Part shown: piece after piece, positions 29,480 to 39,990 of the stretch
Layout: the number at the start of each line of letters is the position of its first letter
How positions within the stretch are numbered: position 1 is the first letter of the stretch
From: Entoloma clypeatum
Lineage: Eukaryota > Basidiomycota > Agaricomycetes > Agaricales > Entolomataceae
Direction: 5' to 3'
Length of the DNA stretch: 64,000 nucleotides
Assembly: GCA_963565915.1 (NCBI GenBank)
Contig: OY751495.1
Coordinates: 1,054,001 to 1,118,000, forward strand
The notes under the pieces: generated by a model
Database searches by the model: none
Told to the model about the DNA's origin: nothing
What the model saw: only the letters and a program-made list of their open reading frames with translations
Program-made: the position numbers and the translations under genes

Positions 29480-32400
29480 CGGACTTGCTTGCCTTGTATG
29501 ACTGCAGACAATAGAACCTATGTCATCCCTGCCAAGCGAGCCGCTGCGTCGACTAAGATTGTGAAGGGAGATAAACCTCCGAAAAGACGAGAAATCAGGC
29601 TGTTAGCTCAGCTCAGGACACGACGAGGACCAAAGGTTATCCGACCTGAGGTTGACAGCGGATGTGAATGCACATGCATCCATCCCAGAATAGTACGCGA
29701 ACAGAACCTCCCCACATGAGGAATACCGCCCGTAGCAATTCTAAATGCGGATGGATTGCCAAATCGACAACAGAAAGAGGTTCGCATGGTTGAGGTGCGC
29801 GACAAAGATGCACCCAAAAAGTCGGATCAGAAATGGAAGCCTGGAGACCCTATTTTGGAAGCTGTCACTCCCACACCACCTCCCACAACCAACTGACCCT
29901 CATATGTTGAACGATTTGCTCACCTCTTTGAAAAAGAGAACTTTGACAAGATCCCAAAGGAGAGGGAATGGGACCATGGTATTGAACTTACACCGGACGC
30001 ACCAAAGGAACTAGGGGGAAGCACATATCCTATGACGCAAAAGGAACAAGAGGAATTGGACGCATTCATTGATGAGGGTCTAGCAACAGGAAAGATCCGC
30101 CCGTCCAAATCCCCTTATGCCTCCCCTTGCTTCTTCATCAACAAGAAGGATGGCTCCAAACGATTGGTACAAGATTACCGCATGGTCAATAAATTCATGG
30201 TCAAAGACAAGTTCCCACTCCCACGAATATCTGATCTCTTGGACATGCTGAAAGATGCGGTCTACTTCAATAAAATGGACATCATGTGGGGTTACAACAA
30301 TGTCCGGATTAAGGAAGGCAATGAATGGAAGGCCGCCTTCCTCACCAGTTGAGGATTGTTCAAACCATTGGTCATGTTTTTCGGCCTTTGCAACTCCCCG
30401 GGAACGTTCTCTTGAATGATGGCTAGTCTATTCCGGGACCAGATCCGCTGACGTATCTGCATGATTGACATTGTGGTTATCGGTAAAACCAAGGAAGAAC
30501 TTGCACGAAACACCAAAGAAATCTTACAGATCCTATCGGACAATGATGTGTTCCTAAAGGAGAAGAAGTGTTTATGGGAAGTAACGAAATGTCCTATATT
30601 GGGATATGTGGTTGGTGAGGGACGTGTCGAGATGGAAACTGAAAAGGTGGATACGATCCAAAACTGGCGAGCACCCACATCAAAAAAGGAAGTTCAGAGG
30701 TTCCTTGGATTTGCCAACTTCTATCGATGTTTTATTGAAGGGTACTCAAACATTGCGAAACCTCTCACCGCGCTCACAGGCGGTACAGCATTTACTTGGG
30801 GACCAACAGAGCAGCAAGCCTTTGAAGGTCTCATATGGGCAATTACATCGGCACCAGTCTTGGCATTACCGAAACCAGAGGGACAGTTCAGGGTTGAAAC
30901 CGATGCATCGGGCTATGCAATTGGAGCAGTACTCTCTCAGAAGCAAGACGACAAATGGCACCCCATCGCGTTCTTGTCGCGGACCATGTCCGCGGCCAAA
31001 CAGAACTACAAGATATACAACAAAGAACTCCTGGCAGTCGTGGAAGCATTGAAAGATTGGAGACACTATCTGCTTGAAGCCAGGGAACGTTTCGAAATCT
31101 TGACCGATCACAAGAACCTGGAATATTTCCGTTGTCCTCAGGACCTAAATCAACGACAGCGACGCTGGAAAATGAAGTTACAAGACTATGACTTCGAATT
31201 ACGGCATGTACCTGGCAAGACCAATGCAAAAGCGGACATCCTGTCACGCTTACCCTGGTATGAAGCGGAACTCGAACCACAAGACAGTGACCAAATGCTC
31301 AAGGAGGGACTATTCTTGAAATGGTTGGAATCAGAAGATGTGGTACAAATGGAGATGTTCACGGAGGAACAATTCTTTGAAGGGGGTGAAACATCTGATT
31401 CCATCAAAATCGGAAATGTCACAACCATCGAAAACCCATGGATCGCACGCATCAAGGCTTCGAACCGCATGGAGACAGAAGTAGTGCAGGGCCTAAAAAA
31501 GAATCCTCATTGGTATTAGCAAGAGAATGGGATCACCTACGCAGGAGAACGAGTCTATGTCCCGCCAGACCCGCAATTACAACAAGAATTGATGTTTGAG
31601 TCACACGATGCACCAGTGGCAGGACATCCAGGGCAGTACCAGACACATGAACTCCTCACTCGCACCTACTGGTGGCCTACCATACTGCATGATGTGAAGA
31701 AGTATGTGAAGGGTTGCGACACTTGTCAACGCAACAAGATTAACTGACAAAAGCGACATGCTCCGCTACATCCCCATGCAGCACCAAGTCACCCATGGGA
31801 AGACATAGGAATCGACGTTGTGGGACCGATACCAGAATCTGATGGAAAAAACGCAATTCTAGTCATCACGGATAGACATTCGAAGATGCTTCACCTCATT
31901 CCGACAACTGTGGAACTATCACCAGAAGGATTAGCCAAGATCTATCGGGATCAGATATGGAAGCTTCATGGGATCCCAAAGAAGATCATCAGCGATAGGG
32001 GACCGCAGTTCGCCGCAAAGTTCATGGAGATACTCTGCCGCATGCTAGGGATCAAGAGGAACCTGTCCACCGCATACCACCCACAGACTGATGGACAGGC
32101 CGAGCGATCGCATCAGGAGACAGAAGTGTTCTTACGAAACTTTGTCAACCATCTACAGGATGATTGGGCTGAATAGATCGCAATCGCAGAGTTCCAGTAC
32201 AATGACAAGGAACATCAGGCGACGAAGCACACCCCATTCTACCTCAACTACGGTTTACATCCATGGAAGGGAGAGCTCGTGTTAGAAGATACCAATCCGG
32301 CTGCCAACGACTTCTTGAAAAAACTCAAACAGGCATGAGAAGAAGCCAATGCAGCGCTGAAACAAGCACAGGATCAGATGAAGAAGACAGTTGACACACG

Positions 32401-32860
32401 GCAAAGTCTGTCTCAGGACTACCGCATCGGAGACAAGGTGTGGCTGGAAGGGACTAACATCAGGACCGATCGCCCCTCAAAGAAACTTGATGCACTCCGA
32501 CATGGACTATTCAAAGTCCTAGAGAAGAAGGGAGCTAGCGCGTACCTTCTTGATCTTCCGAAGACTTGGAAGATGATTCACCCTGTGTTCAACGAGACCC
32601 TGTTGTCACCATATGAAACTCCGAAGTACGCCATCCAGAAAAAGAAACCAGCCCCTGATCCGATCATCGTCGAAGGACGAGAAGAGTACCATGTGTCTAC
32701 GATCCTAGACTCTCAAAAGTTCTGCAGAAAGATCCAGTACCTCGTCCAGTGGGAAGGATATGGTCCAGAAGAAAACACATGGGAACCTCGAGCTAATGTT
32801 CAGAACACTCAAGATTTGATCCGTGATTTCCATCGGCAGAACCCATCTCGCCCACGATAA
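29480..32860 (+). pseudogene. gypsy-B pol
   Basis: Same domain order as gypsy-A pol: protease with Val-Asp-Ser-Gly-Cys-Glu near 29655 and the same roughly 76-residue internal deletion. RT follows with three stops near 30350, 30415 and 30449 and the Cys-Met-Ile-Asp box at about 30459-30470. RNase H-connection frame 30461-31519, HHCC and integrase core 31600-32176 (Ser-Asp-Arg-Gly-Pro-Gln-Phe intact here), chromodomain at 32690-32840. Extra stops private to B: TGA 29717, TGA 29894, TAG near 31517, TAG near 32174, TGA near 32336. Several of these face a CGA, TGG or CAG in gypsy-A. Confidence 0.92.
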
Positions 32861-32994
32861 AAGACAGCTCTCAGAATCCATGACAAGTATCGACCTCATC
32901 AGTCAACCACACACCAAGTTCCCCGCTCTAGTCCTTTTTCCTGCCCAATATAGCCTCCCCCTTCTTCTTCTATCTCTCAACCATCCTCGCCGCC

Positions 32995-33366
32995 ATGTCC
33001 AACACCACCGTTACCTCCACCTCCACCACCGACATCAACCCTGCCATCACCGCCCTCATGAACGAAGCACTCTCCATGAGAGACCAAATCCATGCTCTCA
33101 AAACTTCCCTTGCCGACCTCCTCCATTGCCAGATGCATATCCGGCATCACTCGCTATCCAATCTCCCCGTCGCCCCAACTCCCGAGGAAAAACAAATTCT
33201 CGGAAATTACACCAGCACCCTCGTCATCGAAAACCGACGCATTCGGCTGGCCATCAAAGGCCTCGAGCTCGCTGGAGCCATCAACGAGGAGTTGATATAT
33301 GATTGGAGCCTCAAGGAAAGTCCGAACTGGTCCGATCCCGGCAACAACGAGGGATGGGGACAGTGA
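32995..33366 (+). CDS. gypsy-B ORF3, 123-residue accessory protein of unknown function
   Basis: Intact frame in a strong start context (GCCGCCATGTCC), 134 nt after pol ends and 34 nt before the 3' LTR. Same length as the gypsy-A copy, 7 amino-acid differences. Predicted as two helices joined by a Pro-rich turn (Ala-Pro-Thr-Pro-Glu-Glu-Lys-Gln). It has no stop, whereas B pol has at least eight. Position matches where env or other extra genes occur in some gypsy elements, but there is no signal peptide or membrane segment, so it is not envelope-like. Function unknown. Confidence 0.72.
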   Translation: MSNTTVTSTSTTDINPAITALMNEALSMRDQIHALKTSLADLLHCQMHIRHHSLSNLPVAPTPEEKQILGNYTSTLVIENRRIRLAIKGLELAGAINEELIYDWSLKESPNWSDPGNNEGWGQ

Positions 33367-33400
33367 CTCTGTGAGGACACAGAGCTTGGAGAGGGGAACA

Positions 33401-33802
33401 TGTTACGGACTCTACGGTATGAGGACCACGTCATATCTTTTACCTATCGGCCCGACTCGGCGCCCTCTTATGAACTCACTATGTCTAACGTCTACTTTCG
33501 CAACCTTCGATTCCCAGTCTGACTCATTACATTACTTCGTCATCCCCTTTAGTATACTTCGCTCCCGCGCTGACTCGCTTTCCGCAGTCAGCTTACCCAC
33601 TGTACATAGCCTTCCGCAGTCGCCTTACTCATGCGCACTGCCTTCCGCAGTACTGACTCATCCGCTACCGCCTATAGTCAGTACCTATATAAACCTCTTG
33701 TACTATAGTAGATTCCTTAGATTTAGCAATCACTTTGCTCTTCGCCTTTCCACTTTCCTGCATACTCTGCCCGAACCTTGGAACGGTTTGTTAAGCATAA
33801 CA
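33401..33802 (+). repeat. gypsy-B 3' LTR
   Basis: 402 bp, differing from the 5' LTR at a handful of sites (for example ACTTATCAGC versus ACCTATCGGC). Same TATA and predicted RNA start. Confidence 0.93.
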
Positions 33803-34101
33803 GAAAGGGGGTAATGTTATGATCATATTTTCACTTTTCACTTTATCTTATCTTATCTACATCGTATCATACATGAGGACATCTTATCATTATCACGCAG
33901 CAGGATGCAAAGGATCCGGAGTTGCGCAGCATGACACTGCCTCAACGCAGCCTCATGGTATTTACATATATAAGTAGGGTACTTTCACTTGTATTTGATC
34001 CCTTGTTCTGTTGAGATTCCCGCTGGGTCTCTTGGCAATACAGCCCCTTCTTCATCTTTCCACGTTCCTCACTCTAAGTTCCTAAGTTTGGGCTCGTGAC
34101 A
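33803..34101 (+). repeat. LTR of gypsy-4-related element (gypsy-E) with polypurine tract
   Basis: GAAAGGGGGTAA followed by LTR 33815-34101, TGTTATGATCATATTTTCAC...GGGCTCGTGACA (287 bp). It resembles the gypsy-4 LTR at 10323-10570. No internal coding part of this element is left; gypsy-B abuts on the left and Helitron sequence begins at 34102. Confidence 0.8.
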
Positions 34102-34513
34102 TCATTTGACTTAGCATCACCTCAACACCATACAACTCTTATCTGTCTGCCAAATACAGATGTCACATCAATGTTGAAATCTGTGCTTCTATTCATGCTG
34201 TCAAGTATATTCACAAGTACATCTATAAAGGCTTTGATAAAACTACTATTGAACTCTCATCTGGAGCTCAAAGAGATGAAATCAAGGAATTTCTTGATGC
34301 ACATTATATATCTGCATCTGAAGCATGCTGGCACATCTTTGAATTTTCCATGCACTCTGAATCACCAGCTGTGTATTGTTTGCCTGTTCATTTGCCAAAC
34401 CAACAGTTGGTTCATTATAATGAAGAAGATACTATTGCTGAGGTTTTATCATGGAGAAATATCAATGAAACTCAACTGACTGCATGGTTCAAAATAAATG
34501 CTGATGATAATAA
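34102..34513 (+). pseudogene. Helitron helicase-like (Rep-side) domain fragment
   Basis: Frame encodes Cys-His-Ile-Asn-Val-Glu-Ile-Cys-Ala-Ser-Ile, Ala-Val-Lys-Tyr-Ile-His-Lys-Tyr-Ile-Tyr-Lys-Gly, Phe-Leu-Asp-Ala-His-Tyr-Ile-Ser-Ala-Ser-Glu-Ala and Leu-Thr-Ala-Trp-Phe-Lys-Ile-Asn-Ala. These match the conserved block between Rep and helicase in Helitron proteins. Truncated left by an LTR and right by pogo. Confidence 0.82.
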
Positions 34514-34962
34514 TACAGTCATCAACCACTCAGTGAGACACCACCACTCAGTGAGACGCTTCGATTTTTGGCCCATCGCGCCGTCGTTTGGCCTCGGACT
34601 TTTTGATAATGTTTAGAAACATTCTTTCTAAAGTGATCCCAGAACTACATAGCTGATAATTAGGAGTAGGTACTCTTTCGGAAGCAAATCTGGATGAGAG
34701 AATCATGTATTTAACAATTTACACTTGACAGTCAGAAGGAACTGCAATTTATTTTTGATATTGGTGTGAGGCATGACTATATATATCCTCTCAACATGCA
34801 GATCAGTTGCTAATGGACTAGGAAGACACAAAATGAGGAGGGTGCGGCGGGGGCAATGATATGAGATGTCACATCACGCCTTCCAAAAGGGGCTACTGGT
34901 ACCCCCATTCTGGAGGCGTCGAAATTCCAATTCTCCCCTACTCTCGCATTCTACAGCCCAAC

Positions 34963-37188
34963 ATGGTTGGACGAGCAAAATCCAACAACGAAAAACGAAG
35001 AGAATATGTCATGCTACAAGAAAAATGGATGGGAAAGGCTGCGGAAGCATATCATGATCAAGAGGAGGGCAATAGAAGGAAGGGGTATCGGAAAATCTGC
35101 GAGGAGATGGTAGAGATGTGCTGGTCAAAGGACCATGTCAGGATATCCCTGGACAAGCAGACATTGTCCCAACGGATCAAGGGCAGGAAAAGCCAGGCGA
35201 GTTCAAATGCCGAAAAGGGATTGCTGACCAGGGCTGAAGAGGAACTCATTATTGACTACGCAACTGAACTTGCAGACCGCGGATGGCCACTGAGTCGAAA
35301 GCGGATGAGGGAGCATGCAAAAGAGCTGCTTAGTGCACGAGTCGGCCCAGATTGTGCACACCTTGGAGCGAACTGGACACAATGCTTCGTCGCGCGACAC
35401 AAGGCACGACTTTCATCATACTGGTCGCGTCCTCTCGACCATTCACGAGCTCGTGCAGGGAATCCACACACGAAAAAGGCCTTCTTTGACCTTCTCAAGA
35501 AGACCATTGAGGGGGATCCAGACAATGGAGATGAGGAAATTCTACCCGAGCTCATCTACGGAACAGATGAGTCAGGCTTTCAGGAGGGGATTGGAACACG
35601 GGAGCGGGTATATGGTGCTCCTGGAAAGAAGATACAGGTTCAGCAACGTGGGGGTGGGAGAGAGAATACCACAGTTATCGTTACTATCTGTGCTGATGGA
35701 ACATCTCTTCCTCCTGCTGTCATCTTCAAGGGCGAGGGATATCAGACGAACTGGAAGCAAGAGAACCCTTTGAACATGTCGTAAGTGGTTTGAAAATAGA
35801 TGATGAACTACTTACACAGATATAATAGGCTTGGTCACCAAAAAAAAGGGTATACGAGCGGAGAGATTGGCGTCGAATGGATTAAAGATTTTGACAAAAG
35901 GACCAAGGCAAAGGCTGCCAGAAGGCGAAGACTGCTATTAGTGGATGGCCACAACTCCCATTATACACTGGCCTTTCTTACTTATGCGCGTGAGCATCGG
36001 ATTGAAGTCCTCTGCTATCCGTCACACTCGACGCATCTCTACCAAGGCTTAGACGTCGTCATTTTTAGTGTGTTGAAGCGCACCTGGAGCGATGCCCGAG
36101 ACACTTTTGAAGCAGAAAAAGGGAGTAAAGTTAACAAAACTAATTTTTTTCGAGTGTATGCTCAGGCTCACCAAAAAGCGCTAACGGCAGAGAATATCAA
36201 GTCAGCTTTCCGAAAAACTGGGGTGGTACCATTCAATCCCGATGTCATCACTGAACAGATGATGGCTCCCAGCCTCAGCTCATCAGTCACAGAGCCCCTC
36301 CCACTCCCACTTGAAGAGCCAACACAGATCATGACTGATATGATCCACGGAATTCTTGCTCATCAGGTTGTCAACATGGAAGCAGCGCCTGCGAACGACA
36401 ATGCTGAAGCTAACATACCAACCCACCCACCAACGCCAGTCCGAAGGGCTGTTAACTCGCTTGCAGACTCGTCGTGCTCATTCCTCGTCACCCCTTCAAC
36501 CCCCAAATCCAATATGTCCATCCCCCGCTATCACCCCTACACAATTTCACCCCATAAGAACCGATATCTCAATTTAGTCGAAAGCATACCACGAACGGAG
36601 GTTGAGCAACAGTTGATTGCAGCTCTCATTGAGTCTGAAAACCGGGACCGTCGCCGCAAGGACAACATGATCACGATGCAGGCAAATATCGTGCTCCAGA
36701 GCATGTGGACAAGCAAAATCAAGGGCCATCTGGAGGAACATGAGGCGAAGAAGACAACAAAGAAATCGAAACGCATCCTGGCAGATGGATTACCTCGCCT
36801 TCTCACCGACAATGATTTCACCGAGATTGTTCGACAGCATGAAGAGGATGCAATGAGGAAGAAAATTGAGAAACAGGAGAGAAAGGTGAAGAGGGAGCAG
36901 CATGGAGAGGTGGTGGCTGCATGGAAGAAGAATGAAAAGGCGAGGAAGGAGCGCAACATGGTGCGAAGAGAAGCTCATCACACAGCTGTCAGTGCCTGGG
37001 AAGCGAAGCGCCTGCTGGCCAAACAAGAGGGTCGACAATGGCCCAAAGCGGCAAAGAAGCCGACACTGACCGGGATAGAAAAACCGGTCAAGAGACCCAC
37101 CCCCGCCCAAACCGAGGACGTCGATTCCAATGGCGAGGACGAGGACGAGGAAGTTGACGGTGATGATGACGATGATGATAACGCTTAG
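34963..37188 (+). CDS. pogo-family DDE transposase (CENP-B-like), one intron
   Basis: Two exons, 34963-35780 and 35820-37188; the 39-nt intron (GTAAGT...ACACAG) lies between Asn-Met-Ser and Tyr-Asn-Arg-Leu-Gly. The frame is open from 34861, but ATG 34963 (Met-Val-Gly-Arg-Ala-Lys) fits a typical N-terminus better. Order: basic helical N-terminus, CENP-B/Tc5 helix-turn-helix region (Leu-Leu-Thr-Arg-Ala-Glu-Glu-Glu-Leu-Ile, Trp-Pro-Leu-Ser, Trp-Thr-Gln-Cys-Phe), DDE_1 core with Thr-Asp-Glu-Ser-Gly-Phe, Val-Asp-Gly-His-Asn-Ser-His and Gln-Gly-Leu-Asp-Val-Val as the three acidic positions. Then a long Lys/Glu-rich helical tail ending in a run of Asp. No stop or frameshift is seen, so it may be active. 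It binds the terminal repeats and inserts at TA. Confidence 0.9.
35781..35819 (+). other. intron of the pogo transposase gene
   Basis: GTAAGTGG...CTTACACAG, 39 nt. Phase 2; splicing joins TC to A to make Ser and keeps the frame. Confidence 0.75.
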
Positions 37189-37485
37189 ATATGTAGATCC
37201 GATCTTTGCCAAATGCAGTCTATGCATATGGTCCCAACGGTCAACATCAGTGATGTGACCACCTTATCAGTCATCTCACTGAGTGGTTTTCGCGTTGATA
37301 ACGCAAAATCGGGCTGATTCTTCAATCGTCGCTGGAAAAGTGGGTATAGACTACTGATTATTATGTCCAGACTGTCGATTGAACATCTTGCAAAGACTCT
37401 GTCACATTAATTTTTACTTATTTCCGGCGTGGACTACTGAAGGATGGTTTTAAATTTCACCGTCTCACTGAGTGGTTGATGACTG

Positions 37486-39560
37486 TATAGAAGCATGGCA
37501 GATTCTTTATCAAGATTTTTCTAAAAAATATTCTTTCCATAAAAAAAACCAAAAAGTGGACGCTTCGGACTAGAAGTCCACCTGCTATTGGATGCATGTA
37601 CTTTGCATCTCCTGCTCAAGGAGAGCGGTTTTATCTAAGACTATTATTGACTGTTATTCCTGAAGCCACTTCATTCCAATATCTGCATACTTTCAATGGA
37701 GAGACATTTGATTCTTTTAAAGCTGTCTGTCTGCAGCATGGGTTATTGGAAGATGATTATGAGTGGTGTTTGAGAGAGGCTACACAGATGCAGCCTGGCT
37801 CATCACTCAGATCATTGTTTGCTATTATACTATTGAACTGCTTTCCTGCTCAACCAGATATTCTATTGGGTAAATTCAAGCTTGATATACAGTATGTGAT
37901 GATCTGAGAGTTAGACTGGAAAGAATGCTTCCAAACTATGATTTATCAGAAGATGAAATTTATGATTATGGACTATATCTATTGAACAATATTCTCATGA
38001 AGTCTGGCAAAACTTTGAAGGATTTTCCACCCATGCCATTGCCTGTTAGAAATGACTGGGTTCAACATAACAATTATCTACTGCATGAACAATTAGACTA
38101 TGATCATGATGAACTCATTCAGTTGGTGGAAAGAAATTGTCAGTCTTTTAATAATGAACAACAATCTGTTTATAATGCTGTACTCAATTCTGTCAATAAT
38201 AACCTGGAAAAATGCTTTTTATCCACAGTGGTGGTGGTGGTGGAAAAACCTTTTTGTGTAATACAATTGCTGCCACAGTTAGATCTGAGGAAGGTGGTGT
38301 TGCATTGTGTGTTGCATCTTCTGGCATTGCTGCATTGCTTCTTGAGGGTGGTTGAACTGCACACTCAAGGTTCAAAATACCCATTCACATCAATGAAACA
38401 TCTGTTGCATCACTCAAACGCAGTCTACCAATCTATGAGGTTTTACAAAAGACAAAAGTTATTATCTGGGATGAAGTTCCAATGCAAGACAAGTATGCTA
38501 TTGATGCTGCTGATCGGGGTCTTAGAGATCTGTTAGACAAACCCAATGACTCTTTTGGAGGAATAACAGTAGTCTTTGGTGGTGACTTTCAACAAACACT
38601 TCCTGTAGTACCTCAAGGAACTAGAGAACAAATTGTCAATGCCTCTCTTTGCAAAGGCAATCTCTGGGGACAGGTGGAAGTCCACTATCTGACACAAAAT
38701 ATGCGCTTGGACAGGACTCCTGACAGTGACAGACATGCTGCTTGGCTGCTGAATATTGGAGCTGGAACCGGTAGTGATAATCAAGATACTATGCAATTAC
38801 CTGAGCAAATGTGCTTCACAGATAATACACTTGACAATCTTATTGCATCAATATACTCTATCCAAACATCTCTGGAGACAATGATAAAGAAGATCAGTAC
38901 TTCTTGGACAGAACAATTTTGTCTCCCAAAAAAAATGATGTTGATGCTATTAATGATGTTATACTTGATACAATTTATCCCAATTGAGAGAAGCATGTTA
39001 TGTTGAGTGCAGATTCTGTCAACCTTGATGATAATGGAACAAATCAGCCATATCCTGTTGAATTTCTCAATTCACTCAAAGCAAGTGGTTTACCACTCTC
39101 AAAACTCACAATAAAAACTGGATATCCCCTCATGGTTCTTCATAATCTGGAAGCATCCAAAGGTCTTTGCAATGGAACATGTTTAATAGTTCTTGCTGTT
39201 GATCAACGTGTTCTGAAATGTAGAATCATTAGTGGTGATCAAAAGTTTGCAGGACAACTGGCATTGATTCCAAGAATTACTTTGGAACCATCTGCAGAAA
39301 CACTTCCTATTCCACTCAGACAAAGACAATTTCCTGTCCGTCTTGCATTTGCAATGACAATCAACAAATCCCAAGGCCAGTCAGTCGGAAATGTAGGGCT
39401 TGGTCTGTGCACACCTGTCTTTTCTCATGGACAACTCTATGTTGCATTGTCACAATGTACTTCCAGTGATTGCATGAAAGTTGTGCTCCCAGCAGGCAAT
39501 GAAGATAGAAAAACTGCAAATATTGTATACAGAGATGTTTTCAGTGGTCTAATATTGTGA
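37486..39560 (+). pseudogene. Helitron helicase (Pif1-like), broken
   Basis: Resumes after pogo with Leu-Tyr-Gln-Asp-Phe-Ser-Lys-Lys, then Met-Tyr-Phe-Ala-Ser-Pro-Ala-Gln-Gly-Glu-Arg-Phe-Tyr-Leu-Arg, Met-Pro-Leu-Pro and Phe-Asn-Asn-Glu-Gln-Gln-Ser-Val-Tyr. Walker A is Gly-Gly-Gly-Gly-Gly-Lys-Thr (about 38231-38251), then Val-Ile-Ile-Trp-Asp-Glu-Val-Pro-Met (Walker B), Gly-Gly-Asp-Phe-Gln-Gln-Thr-Leu-Pro-Val and Ile-Asn-Lys-Ser-Gln-Gly-Gln-Ser. Motif VI reads Val-Ala-Leu-Ser-Gln-Cys-Thr-Ser, with the usual Arg replaced by Gln. Frameshifts or stops near 37575, 37905, 38215, 38353, 38860 and 38985. The final 186 codons (39000-39560) are open. Confidence 0.88.
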
Positions 39561-39675
39561 GTACAATTACTATTCTGACAGCCTATAATAACCAGACTCT
39601 GCCATAAATGAATAATTTACACATAATTCAATAGAATGGTATAAGATACAATGATATTTATGACTTGAACTCCCA

Positions 39676-39815
39676 CCCCCCAGAGAGGGGTGCAACTAAA
39701 TATTGTAGATAGACCATTATTTCAATGAATGCAAGAGATAATACTTATAAGGAGAATTAATACCATCTCCACCCTCCCCCACCCCCCAGAGGGGGGTGCA
39801 ACTAAATAATAATAT
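39676..39815 (+). other. two candidate Helitron 3' termini
   Basis: CACCCCCCAGAGAGGGGTG then CAACTAA at about 39676-39704, and CACCCCCCAGAGGGGGGTG then CAACTAA about 110 bp further on. A GC-rich hairpin about 3 nt before CTRR is the Helitron 3'-end signature. Only one would normally exist; the copy nearer the gene could be the original end. Confidence 0.5.
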
Positions 39816-39826
39816 ATAGTCCCTCC

Positions 39827-39866
39827 ATGCCGTATGATGCATCACACTCCGCACCATACGGCATGG
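39827..39866. repeat. short inverted repeat (possible hairpin)
   Basis: CATGCCGTATG and CATACGGCATG flank about 18 nt. It lies between the Helitron end and the next transposon; role unknown. Confidence 0.5.
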
Positions 39867-39990
39867 GTCATACCCTCGTAATAAGATAGGGCACATCCAC
39901 AAACCACGTCATCACATGTCGTGATGGAGTTCGTGACAGTTCGGGAACAAATTCATTAATTTGTGAGTTGTACTTAATTTCAGTACTTTA

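Larger units (their letters stand above)
27388..33802 (+). mobile_element. Ty3/gypsy element gypsy-B, structurally complete sister of gypsy-A
   Basis: 402-bp LTRs, self-priming site, gag, pol, ORF3, hairpin, polypurine tract (GGAGAGGGGAACA). The flanks AAGAT (27383-27387) and GAAAG (33803-33807) do not match, so the insertion has no intact target duplication; rearrangement or recombination with another copy is likely. The LTR is a diverged version of the gypsy-A LTR, while coding parts are near identical. Confidence 0.93.
34516..37485 (+). mobile_element. pogo-type DNA transposon, apparently intact
   Basis: TA duplication (34514-34515 and 37486-37487). 24-bp perfect terminal inverted repeats starting CAGTCATCAACCACTCAG. 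Each end has a second internal copy of the CCACTCAGTGAG core (34548 region; 37278 region). It encodes a full-length transposase. It sits exactly inside the Helitron coding sequence, which reads on in frame after removal of the element plus one TA. Confidence 0.93.
34102..39815 (+). mobile_element. Helitron, decayed, split by a pogo transposon
   Basis: Helitron Rep/helicase coding at 34102-34513 and 37486-39560, interrupted at a TA by pogo (34516-37485). Candidate 3' termini (GC hairpin plus CTAA) at about 39676-39704 and 39775-39815. The left part (rolling-circle nuclease) is lost at the gypsy-E LTR. Helitrons move by rolling-circle replication. Confidence 0.82.
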
